Origin: Candidatus Aegiribacteria sp. | Lineage (GTDB): Bacteria; Fermentibacterota; Fermentibacteria; Fermentibacterales; JCC-6 | Length of the DNA: 11,108 bases | Assembly (NCBI GenBank): GCA_030640155.1 | Contig: DAOWJX010000264.1 | Span: forward strand, 1 to 11,108 | Direction of reading: 5' to 3' | Part shown: positions 1-5,637 of the stretch, piece after piece | Position numbering within the stretch: position 1 is the stretch's first letter | Layout: every line of letters begins with the position of its first letter | Translations under genes and position numbers: made by a program | Notes under the pieces: model-generated | Told to the model about the DNA's origin: nothing | Database searches by the model: none | Seen by the model: the letters and a program-made list of their open reading frames with translations, nothing else

Positions 1-96
1 CTTTTAACCGAAATCTCCTGAAAATCACTCATTCTGACGATACTCCGGTTCGAAGAAGGTTATCACCCGCTTCAAAATTCTGATAATTTGGTAAAC

Positions 97-186
97 TGGC
101 GGAGAGGGAGGGATTTGAACCCTCGGAGACGTGAATCTCATACGCTTAGCAGGCGTACGCCTTAAGCCATACTCGGCCACCTCTCC
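97..186 (-). tRNA. tRNA-Ser, anticodon GCU
   Basis: Decodes AGC/AGU serine codons. Read on the minus strand, the acceptor stem GGAGAGG pairs with CCTCTCC, followed by discriminator G and an encoded CCA (plus-strand 97-99). The anticodon arm is ACGC-CTGCTAA-GCGT, giving anticodon GCT. The T arm is GAGGG-TTCAAAT-CCCTC, and a long variable arm lies between, as expected for a class II serine tRNA; total length is 90 nt. It is not tRNA-Sec, because the anticodon is not UCA. It stands alone, divergent from hydF. Confidence 0.96.
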
Positions 187-199
187 GCGCAGGGTCGAA

Positions 200-228
200 A
201 GTATGGTATGGAGAGCCCTCTTGGTCAA
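200..228 (-). promoter_or_regulatory. sigma70-type promoter of the tRNA-Ser gene
   Basis: On the minus strand a -35 box TTGACC (228-223) is separated by exactly 17 nt from a -10 box CATACT (205-200). The predicted start near 193 lies a few bases before the mature 5' end at 186, which suits a tRNA with a short leader. Confidence 0.65.
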
Positions 229-241
229 GGTGCGGAACAGA

Positions 242-269
242 TTGTAGAATATCAATTAAGTGATAAAAT
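242..269 (+). promoter_or_regulatory. candidate sigma70 promoter of the hydF cluster
   Basis: TTGTAG (242-247), a 16-nt spacer, then TAAAAT (264-269), which matches the -10 consensus at five of six positions. Transcription would start near 276 and leave a leader of about 65 nt before the hydF start at 341. It would drive hydF and the three genes after it. Confidence 0.45.
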
Positions 270-340
270 GGATTCTCAGGACAGACCCATGTGATCTCTG
301 AAAGATTCCAGAAGCGGACTGCCAGATAAGGGGTTGTGTT

Positions 341-1666
341 TTGCCAAGAGTCGAAAGACAGATAATCGGAATTTTCGGGCGCATTAACTCCGGAAAAAGC
401 ACTCTGATGAATCTGCTCACCCAGCAGGATACATCAATAGTAGATGCCGCACCAGGTACTACAGCCGACATAAAGAGTGCCATCATGGAAATTCATGGCA
501 TGGGTCCGGTGCAGCTGCTGGATACTGCCGGACTGGATGAAGAGAGCGACCTGGGAGCTAAGAAGAAAAAGAAGACTATCGCGGCTCTGGAAGAGGTTGA
601 TCTTGCTGTTCTGGTCATCGATCCGGTTCAGTCATTCCTTTCAAGCGGAATGTACGTTGAGGATCGGGTGTCCTCTCTTACGCGGAAACTGGGTAAATCT
701 CTTGCGGTTGTCTTCAATATTCATGCTGATCATTCAAGCAGTCTTGCGGGAAGCGGAGCTTCTCTGCAGGAATCGATAGAGTACTGCAGAGCAATCCTTC
801 CGGACAGAACGGGTACTCCTTCACTGAGTATCGATCTGTCCAACACTTCCAGCACGAACGAACTGGCTGAATTCATTGAATCAGCAATGCCTGACAAAAC
901 GAAGAAAGCTGAACTGCTCCCGGTTGTTGACAGACACGGCCCGGTTCTTCTTCATATCCCTATGGATGAGGAATCTCCAGCGGGAAGACTTCTCCGCCCG
1001 CAGGAAATGGCGATGGAGTACCTTTTAAGGTTGGGGATTCCGATAGGATTGTACAGAACGGATTTGAAACTGGCCCGAAGCCGTTCGGAAACCATCTCCG
1101 AAAATGAATATGGGAAATTTATGCGGTTTCTTGATTCATTGAGTACAGATCAGGGTGTTCAGCTGGTACTTACTGATTCTCAGGCCATCGATATCATGAG
1201 CAGCTGGGTACCGGATGATATTCCTCTTACTACTTTTTCAATCATGATGATAAATATTACATCCGGTGGTAATCTGCATTTCTTCGCTGAAGGTGCTGAA
1301 GTTCTTAATTCCATCAAATCCGGGGACAAAATACTGATTGTTGAAGCATGCAACCATGACAGAATTTCGGAGGACATAGGAACCGTGCAGATCCCGCAGA
1401 AACTGGGGAGAATCTGCCCTGGTATCAGAATAGATCATGCCTTTGGCAGGGAATTTCCGGGACCGGATGAATTGAAGGAGTATCGTCTTGCCATACACTG
1501 CGGCGGATGCATGATAAGCAGTCAGAAACTTGCTGCGCGGGTGCTGAGATTGACTGAAGCCGGTATTCCTGTTACGAATTACGGAGTTGTTCTTTCATGG
1601 CTGGATGGCTCTGATACACTTGAAAGAGTCCTCAGACCATGGATAGAGAAGGGGTCGGAACTGTGA
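341..1666 (+). CDS. hydF: [FeFe] hydrogenase H-cluster maturation GTPase HydF
   Basis: HydF is the GTPase and iron-sulfur scaffold on which the [FeFe] hydrogenase diiron subcluster is finished and passed to apo-hydrogenase, working with radical-SAM enzymes HydE and HydG. The 441-residue length is slightly above the family's usual size. Seen here: P-loop GRINSGKS (13-20), switch region PGTTAD (38-43), DTAG (61-64), and the C-terminal cluster signature CxH (C337, H339), 46 residues, then HCxxC (H386, C387, C390). The NKxD guanine motif appears degenerate: the expected place reads N126-I-H-A-D130. The start is TTG, chosen because AAGGGG (328-333) lies 7 nt upstream and no ATG or GTG exists in frame after the stop at 299-301. 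hydE and hydG are not in this window; the downstream partners are envelope proteins. The identity is secure; the degenerate G4 motif is an observation. Confidence 0.96.
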   Translation: MPRVERQIIGIFGRINSGKSTLMNLLTQQDTSIVDAAPGTTADIKSAIMEIHGMGPVQLLDTAGLDEESDLGAKKKKKTIAALEEVDLAVLVIDPVQSFLSSGMYVEDRVSSLTRKLGKSLAVVFNIHADHSSSLAGSGASLQESIEYCRAILPDRTGTPSLSIDLSNTSSTNELAEFIESAMPDKTKKAELLPVVDRHGPVLLHIPMDEESPAGRLLRPQEMAMEYLLRLGIPIGLYRTDLKLARSRSETISENEYGKFMRFLDSLSTDQGVQLVLTDSQAIDIMSSWVPDDIPLTTFSIMMINITSGGNLHFFAEGAEVLNSIKSGDKILIVEACNHDRISEDIGTVQIPQKLGRICPGIRIDHAFGREFPGPDELKEYRLAIHCGGCMISSQKLAARVLRLTEAGIPVTNYGVVLSWLDGSDTLERVLRPWIEKGSEL

Positions 1667-1938
1667 GAACACAGAGTTTGCTATTTATTGTTGCTTTGTT
1701 CTTACTGGCAGGATGCGGCGGTGAATCGGAGAGCGATATGGAGACGACTCCGGATTCTGTCTCTGCCGGTGATTCGAATACCCAGGAATCTGAACCTCTT
1801 TCAACGGTTGAAACTGTTCTTACCACCCCGCAGGAAGCAATAACTGGAGCGTACAATCTTATTGATAAGGCGAGTACAGTTGTGGACGCGGCAAATGAAA
1901 GAACTGAAGAGCTTGAGAGAATGATGGAGGGTATCTAA
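1663..1938 (+). CDS. small lipoprotein of unknown function
   Basis: The product is 91 residues: a lipoprotein signal (Arg2, then a hydrophobic run) ending in lipobox LAGC with lipidated Cys18, then an acidic Ser/Glu/Thr-rich linker, then a helical C-terminus (about 60-91) with charged heptad-like spacing that could form a short coiled coil. I place the start at GTG 1663, not ATG 1639: the GTG overlaps the hydF stop as GTGA, has GAAGGGG (1648-1654) 8 nt upstream, and puts the signal peptide at the true N-terminus. The overlap implies translational coupling with hydF. The composition resembles a small periplasmic spacer or adaptor lipoprotein, but no family is recognised. Confidence 0.8.
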   Translation: MRTQSLLFIVALFLLAGCGGESESDMETTPDSVSAGDSNTQESEPLSTVETVLTTPQEAITGAYNLIDKASTVVDAANERTEELERMMEGI

Positions 1939-3207
1939 GTGACCGGATTACTTCTGATCTCGATGCTGCTGGAAATCAGTGTTCCCATTTACAATCTCCC
2001 TGCGATATCCGATTCCTGTGAAATCATAATTGTGATGATGGAAGATGGGCTTCTCCCTGAAAACGCCTGGGAAGGGATATTCCCATGGCAGAGAGAAGAA
2101 TTCTGGACACTTGCCTGCAGCGGGATGATGATCCAGAGGGCAGGATGGTCAGGCTATCTGCTTCTCTGCCCGCTGGGAGTGGGAGCGGAAATCCTTGAAA
2201 CAGCGGAAAACCTTGCGGAAGCCACGGCTGTAGAGGACAATTCATCAATGCGCATAGGAATGCAGCTTCATCCCGTTTCGGACTGCCCATCATCAATTCT
2301 GTTCTTCAGCGCTTCCGGTGAAGACCCTCCTCCTGATCGTCTACCTCTGAGGACAAGCACATGGCTGCAGCAGGAATCCGATACGCTCATGATTAATTCC
2401 TCCACCGAAGGGAATGCGTTTTTCTGGACAGACCTGCCGGATTCAGTCTCCCTTTTATCAGCAGCCTGGAGAGGTTTCGGAGAAGAGATTATTCCAGCGG
2501 GAAGCACTTCTGTCAGAGTAGCTTATTCATTCGTTCACGGAAGTGTTCCATCAAATCTTTCATATGTTGATATCGAGCCGCACCCAATTGATGATATGTA
2601 CATGAATACCTGGGGACTTGCTCTCTCCATGGCAGACAGCCTCATCGCGAACTTATACCCCATCAGACAGGATTCAGGACATCTTCTCTGGGTCAGGGGA
2701 AGCGGCAATGCTCCCTCCTGGAGATACTCTTCTTCCCCCACACCCCCCATATCCGCCGAGTATGTAATCGCATTACCGGATAACTCGGCAATTGTAGGTA
2801 TGCCCGGAATTGATGATCCTTCGACGATTCCGGATATTGCCGGGATTGAACTTCCTGGAAAACTTTCTTCTACCGCGAATAGTGCGATTATTGAGGCGGT
2901 ACTTGAAAGAATTATCAGTCGTGATGTGATTGCTCAATTCGAGGATGTAGTTTATTTTGACATTGTCTGCGGAAATGCAGGTGAAGTTTCAATCTGGCTT
3001 GTCAATCAGAATGAAGACGAACCAATTCGGGATGATGATTTTCAGGTGGTCCTGGAAACGCTGCGGAGCTCAATTCTTGTTCCACCCGGACACATACTGA
3101 TCAGAAACGCTGCGATCAGGGCATCTCTTCTACAGGGGCAGGTGCAGAATCCTCCTAATGTATATGTGATATCAATGGAATTGATGAATATCCTGTTTTC
3201 TGACTGA
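1939..3207 (+). CDS. exported protein of unknown function, 422 aa
   Basis: Not recognised with confidence. It starts at GTG 1939, directly after the TAA of the lipoprotein gene, with GGAGGG (1926-1931) 7 nt upstream, so the two are probably co-translated. Residues 3-18 are hydrophobic (GLLLISMLLEISVP) and probably act as a signal sequence, although the usual N-terminal positive charge is missing. The rest is a mixed alpha/beta protein rich in Ser, Ile and Leu, with aromatic-rich and Pro-rich stretches. The last 110 residues (helix, strand-rich segment with an acidic DEPIRDDD turn, helix, long final helix) vaguely recall the fold of inactive M16-peptidase-like domains. No HxxEH zinc motif is present, so any such link is weak inference. 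The operon position suggests an envelope role with its lipoprotein and propeller neighbours. Confidence 0.8.
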   Translation: MTGLLLISMLLEISVPIYNLPAISDSCEIIIVMMEDGLLPENAWEGIFPWQREEFWTLACSGMMIQRAGWSGYLLLCPLGVGAEILETAENLAEATAVEDNSSMRIGMQLHPVSDCPSSILFFSASGEDPPPDRLPLRTSTWLQQESDTLMINSSTEGNAFFWTDLPDSVSLLSAAWRGFGEEIIPAGSTSVRVAYSFVHGSVPSNLSYVDIEPHPIDDMYMNTWGLALSMADSLIANLYPIRQDSGHLLWVRGSGNAPSWRYSSSPTPPISAEYVIALPDNSAIVGMPGIDDPSTIPDIAGIELPGKLSSTANSAIIEAVLERIISRDVIAQFEDVVYFDIVCGNAGEVSIWLVNQNEDEPIRDDDFQVVLETLRSSILVPPGHILIRNAAIRASLLQGQVQNPPNVYVISMELMNILFSD

Positions 3208-3245
3208 TCGAACGGAATTCAAATGTACTCAGAGGAAGTGAAACG

Positions 3246-4391
3246 ATGAGAATAAGAGAATTTGATTGCCCTTCCTGTGGGGCGTCTTTAAGAATCAAGC
3301 AAAATCAGATGACTGTTGCATGCCCTTACTGCGGAAGTTCTGTGATCGTCCCTTCAGAACTTTTTTCCGGAAAAGGAAAGGAACCGCAAAAGATAACCGG
3401 ACTTCCGATTACACTTAACACCAGTCATATTGGTAAAACCTTCAGCAGGATGATATTATCCATCGTTCTCCTTACAATGCTTACTGGGGTGGCAGTCTTC
3501 TTCTTTGCCATGAAAACCAGGTCAGTAATTGAATCGGTTGAAGACCCATTCAAAACGACCGCCGGATCTTCAGGTCTTCCAGTGGTTCTCGAATTTGGCG
3601 GAACCGGCATGGGCGCGGGACTCTTCCAGAACGCCAGATGTATCGCTGTTGACGCGAATGAACATATTTTCATCGGTGAGTTTGATACAGGCAGAATACA
3701 GGTGTTTGATAAAAATGGTATCTATATCACCCAATGGAGCTTCGGTAATCAGGATGATCACTATCTGCAGTCAATGGCAGCATCAAGAAACGGTGAACTG
3801 TATCTGATATACGGAAGCGAGTTGTTCGTTCATGACGGCATGACAGGCGAGTTACTCGGTTCCATGTTGCATCCGGATGGATGGGGTTTCGATGATGTTG
3901 ACGTCTGCGTTGACGGAAGTGTTGTCGCTTCATGGTGCAAGCACAGTGACGATATCATAAGGTTCTCCCCTGAAGGGAGAATTGATCTCCTGCTGGAGGA
4001 AGCTATCAGTGGTCAGAGTGGAGATTCTGAATTAAGTACAGATGTAACGGTTGATGGCATGGGGAACATCTTCGCTTACGGCTCATTCAATGAAAGTTTT
4101 TTCAAGTTCAGCCCCGATGGAAGATTCCTTAATCGATTTGGCAGTGATGGAGACCGCCCCGGACAGCTCACTTCTCCCTCATGCATATGCACCGATCCTC
4201 AGGGCCGGCTCTGGGTCAGCGATTTCACAGACCTGATTATCTTCGACAATGACGGGTTATACCTCGAAACAATCGATCTGGATTACAATATATACGACAT
4301 GGTGATGAGGGATAATTACCAGTTGTACGGAATAACCGTTGATGACATGATAATTCAGCTGGACCTTTCGGAATACGCTAAGGAGCTGTGA
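3246..4391 (+). CDS. zinc-ribbon, single-TM, beta-propeller (NHL-like) membrane protein
   Basis: 381 residues in three parts. The N-terminal zinc ribbon has two knuckles, C8-P-S-C11 and C26-P-Y-C29. One transmembrane segment spans about 69-89. The remaining roughly 290 residues carry repeated blades of the NHL / six-bladed beta-propeller type: recurring patterns such as IAVDANEHIFIGEFDTGRIQ and CTDPQGRLWVSDF with D-x-x-G-x-L/I-[FYW]-V cores, plus phrases like FSPDGRFLNRFG. By topology the ribbon should be cytoplasmic and the propeller periplasmic, so the protein could link an inner-face partner to an outer ligand. ATG 3246 is preceded by GAGGAAGTG (3231-3239), and it lies 38 nt after the previous gene, probably in the same transcript. 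The propeller's ligand is unknown; NHL folds serve both enzymes and binding proteins. Confidence 0.88.
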   Translation: MRIREFDCPSCGASLRIKQNQMTVACPYCGSSVIVPSELFSGKGKEPQKITGLPITLNTSHIGKTFSRMILSIVLLTMLTGVAVFFFAMKTRSVIESVEDPFKTTAGSSGLPVVLEFGGTGMGAGLFQNARCIAVDANEHIFIGEFDTGRIQVFDKNGIYITQWSFGNQDDHYLQSMAASRNGELYLIYGSELFVHDGMTGELLGSMLHPDGWGFDDVDVCVDGSVVASWCKHSDDIIRFSPEGRIDLLLEEAISGQSGDSELSTDVTVDGMGNIFAYGSFNESFFKFSPDGRFLNRFGSDGDRPGQLTSPSCICTDPQGRLWVSDFTDLIIFDNDGLYLETIDLDYNIYDMVMRDNYQLYGITVDDMIIQLDLSEYAKEL

Positions 4392-4394
4392 TAG

Positions 4395-4409
4395 AACCGG
4401 ATTCCGGTT
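4395..4409 (+). terminator. short hairpin after the propeller gene, possible weak terminator
   Basis: AACCGG-ATT-CCGGTT forms a perfect 6-bp stem with a 3-nt loop, starting 3 nt after the TGA at 4389-4391. No T-run follows (AAACACC), so it is not a classic intrinsic terminator. It may stabilise the 3' end or assist termination of the hydF cluster. Confidence 0.3.
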
Positions 4410-4476
4410 AAACACCAATTATGAATAAAGGTAAATACATTGCAGTGTAATCAACGCAGTTAGCATCAATGGATAT

Positions 4477-4505
4477 TTGCATATTATGTAAAACTGTTTT
4501 ATCAT
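4477..4505 (+). promoter_or_regulatory. sigma70-type promoter of the lysine-rich peptide gene
   Basis: TTGCAT (4477-4482), a spacer of exactly 17 nt, then TATCAT (4500-4505). Both boxes are close to consensus and the surroundings are A+T-rich. Transcription would start near 4512, giving a leader of about 37 nt that contains the strong ribosome binding site of the small gene at 4549. Confidence 0.6.
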
Positions 4506-4548
4506 GTAAGTTCAGGTTCGATATAGGACGGGTTGGAGGTTGAGCCGT

Positions 4549-4644
4549 ATGAGCAAGAGCAGGGATATGAAGAAAGAAAGCAAGATGAAGCCGAAGAAAA
4601 CCCTCAAAGAGAAACGAGCTGAGAAGAAGCTCAAGAAGAAGTAG
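4549..4644 (+). CDS. 31-residue highly basic lysine-rich peptide
   Basis: The reading frame encodes 31 residues beginning MSKSRDMKKESK and ending KKLKKK before TAG (4642-4644). Fourteen residues are lysine, there are no aromatic residues or Cys, and acidic Asp/Glu are few. Evidence that it is real: GGAGGT (4535-4540), a perfect Shine-Dalgarno, sits 8 nt before the ATG, a good promoter lies upstream, and a strong hairpin lies about 120 nt downstream. Short KKxxKxxKEKRAEKK-type peptides are, from memory, recurrent hypothetical proteins in diverse bacteria. The charge suggests binding to nucleic acid or ribosomes, but that is inference. It has its own promoter, so it is probably independent of the hydF cluster. 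Confidence 0.75.
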   Translation: MSKSRDMKKESKMKPKKTLKEKRAEKKLKKK

Positions 4645-4764
4645 AAGCGGCTGATCTCATCTCTGTTTTCCCGGCTTCCGGATTCAGTATTATCATTACC
4701 TGGAATTGATGCCGATTATCTAATGCCGGTTTGATTTAAGTCATCTCAGAACAACCGTTAAGGC

Positions 4765-4789
4765 AAGGGCGGGAATGAATCCCGCCCTT
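4765..4789. terminator. strong G+C-rich hairpin between convergent genes, probable bidirectional terminator
   Basis: AAGGGCGGGA (4765-4774) and TCCCGCCCTT (4780-4789) form a perfect 10-bp stem with a 5-nt loop. It lies 7 nt beyond the stop of the minus-strand gene ending at 4797 and 120 nt after the lysine-rich peptide gene, the usual place for a shared terminator. T-tracts are modest on both sides (ATCCTGTTT on plus, GCCTTAACGGTTGTT on minus), so termination may be partial or factor-assisted. The 4645-4764 stretch before it holds nothing else I can support. Confidence 0.65.
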
Positions 4790-4796
4790 ATCCTGT

Positions 4797-5420
4797 TTAG
4801 AAACTCCAGAGAGCTTTTATTGAACCGAAAGTCCCCTGTTCCAGTGCAAGGGGTCCATCGAACATCAGCTCCGACATTCTTGTGTAGAGTGTTCCGGTTG
4901 GAGCACTCACATCGCTCTTGTTCATTAAGCCTCTGCTGGTTCCAGTTTCCCACATGTACGTGTAGAACATATTGGAGCCGCCTACCCACTCCAGTTCGAC
5001 GATCAGATTATCAGCTCCGTTATACCAGAACGGTGTATCAAGAGTGATGATCATCCATTCATCGGGACCCGCGGACATAACCTGCGTTGTTGTCTTGTAC
5101 ACAAGGGTTCTTGTACCCGGAATGTAGTTATCGTCAAATGTGTCCGAGAGTTCGGATTCGGATGCCAATCCTATGTAAAGCTCGAAGTTATTGTAGTACC
5201 CTGAAGGTGATCCGGAGGATCCCCCCCTCTGCCAGCCTATCTGGTTTATCGTCATGGCTCCTGACATTTCTGAAGACAGCGCTATCACCTGATAGCGGTT
5301 CTGTGAGCCTCAAGATGCGCAGAATGGATCCATGCTGGGTATGTCGGATGTTCCCACCACGACAGAAGCAAGGCTTGCTCCTGTTACCAGCAGGAGAAGA
5401 GAAAGTGCTGCAATTTTCAA
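4797..5420 (-). CDS. secreted beta-rich protein with in-frame UGA at codon 37; candidate selenoprotein or interrupted gene
   Basis: Translation begins best at TTG 5420-5418, 5 nt after AGGAGG (5431-5426); an in-frame ATG at 5450 lies upstream of the predicted transcript start. Residues 1-18 form a signal peptide (MKIAALSLLLLVTG...SLA). Codon 37 (5312-5310) is TGA in the context D-P-F-C34-A-S-UGA-G-S. The same frame then continues for 170 codons to TAA at 4797 with clear protein character: GSQNRYQVIALSSEM, INQIGWQRGG, then a strand-rich domain with ITLDTPFWYNGADNLIVELEW, a pattern I associate with secreted beta-sandwich modules in uncultivated bacterial phyla. No frameshift is visible. If UGA is selenocysteine, the motif is CxxU. 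If not, this is a nonsense mutation (for example TGG to TGA) or a sequence error, leaving a 36-residue stub. Neighbouring genes end in TGA, so the genetic code is not globally altered. The gene is monocistronic. Confidence 0.75.
5276..5304 (-). promoter_or_regulatory. SECIS-like hairpin just downstream of the in-frame UGA
   Basis: On the minus strand CGCTATCAGGTGATAGCG (5297-5280) is a perfect inverted repeat, best drawn as a 7-bp stem with apical loop AGGU. Below it, ACAG (5304-5301) pairs with CTGT (5279-5276) across a 3-nt AAC bulge. Nineteen nt separate the UGA from the loop, and a G is the second loop base. Known bacterial SECIS elements lie inside the coding region directly after UGA with a G near the start of the apical loop; E. 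coli fdhF has its GGUC loop at almost the same distance. SelB recognition is inference. The hairpin could also be chance or an unrelated mRNA structure. Confidence 0.45.
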
Positions 5421-5450
5421 AACAACCTCCTTTGAATTTGAAGAATACAT

Positions 5451-5479
5451 TACATACTAAACTAGTAGGAATTTGTCCA
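5451..5479 (-). promoter_or_regulatory. candidate promoter of the UGA-containing secreted-protein gene
   Basis: On the minus strand TGGACA (5479-5474), a 17-nt spacer, then TATGTA (5456-5451) within A+T-rich sequence. The start near 5444 would give a leader of about 24 nt carrying AGGAGG. This supports the TTG start at 5420 over the ATG at 5450, and shows that the gene is set up for its own expression. Confidence 0.5.
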
Positions 5480-5637
5480 GTGCCGGTATCTATTTCTCAA
5501 GCACAGCCTTCTAAGAGATTCTGTGAATTTAACGTGAGCTACATAACTGGATGAATGGGATTACTTGGATCTGAGATCGGATGAGTAACAACCCTGATAA
5601 ACATGCAAGTGCCGCAAGTGACGTCCGACCCCGCGAA

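Noticed and set aside
1..32. Possible start of a minus-strand gene (ATG at 32-30, 10 codons to the edge)
   Set aside because: Too short to judge; GGAG lies about 10 nt upstream, but no protein feature can be seen.
97..340. tRNA-Ser as an integration site for a mobile element
   Set aside because: No integrase, no repeated tRNA 3' end and no composition break nearby.
5286..5288. GTG at 5288-5286 as the true start of the minus-strand gene ending at 4797
   Set aside because: No Shine-Dalgarno precedes it and it lies inside a hairpin; the frame continues upstream into a signal peptide with AGGAGG and a promoter.
5310..5312. Genome-wide UGA reassignment to Trp or Gly
   Set aside because: Several intact genes here end in TGA at sensible positions (hydF, the 422-aa gene, the propeller gene, the HAD and phosphoesterase genes), and no other gene has an internal UGA.
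5087..5554. Open frame of 155 codons on plus across the UGA-containing gene
   Set aside because: Antisense shadow of the minus-strand secreted-protein gene; its residues are basic and Cys/Ser-rich with no protein-like pattern.
5605..5620. Direct repeat GCAAGTG-CC-GCAAGTG downstream of the ABC-F gene
   Set aside because: Only two 7-bp copies with no extension or palindrome; no supportable function.
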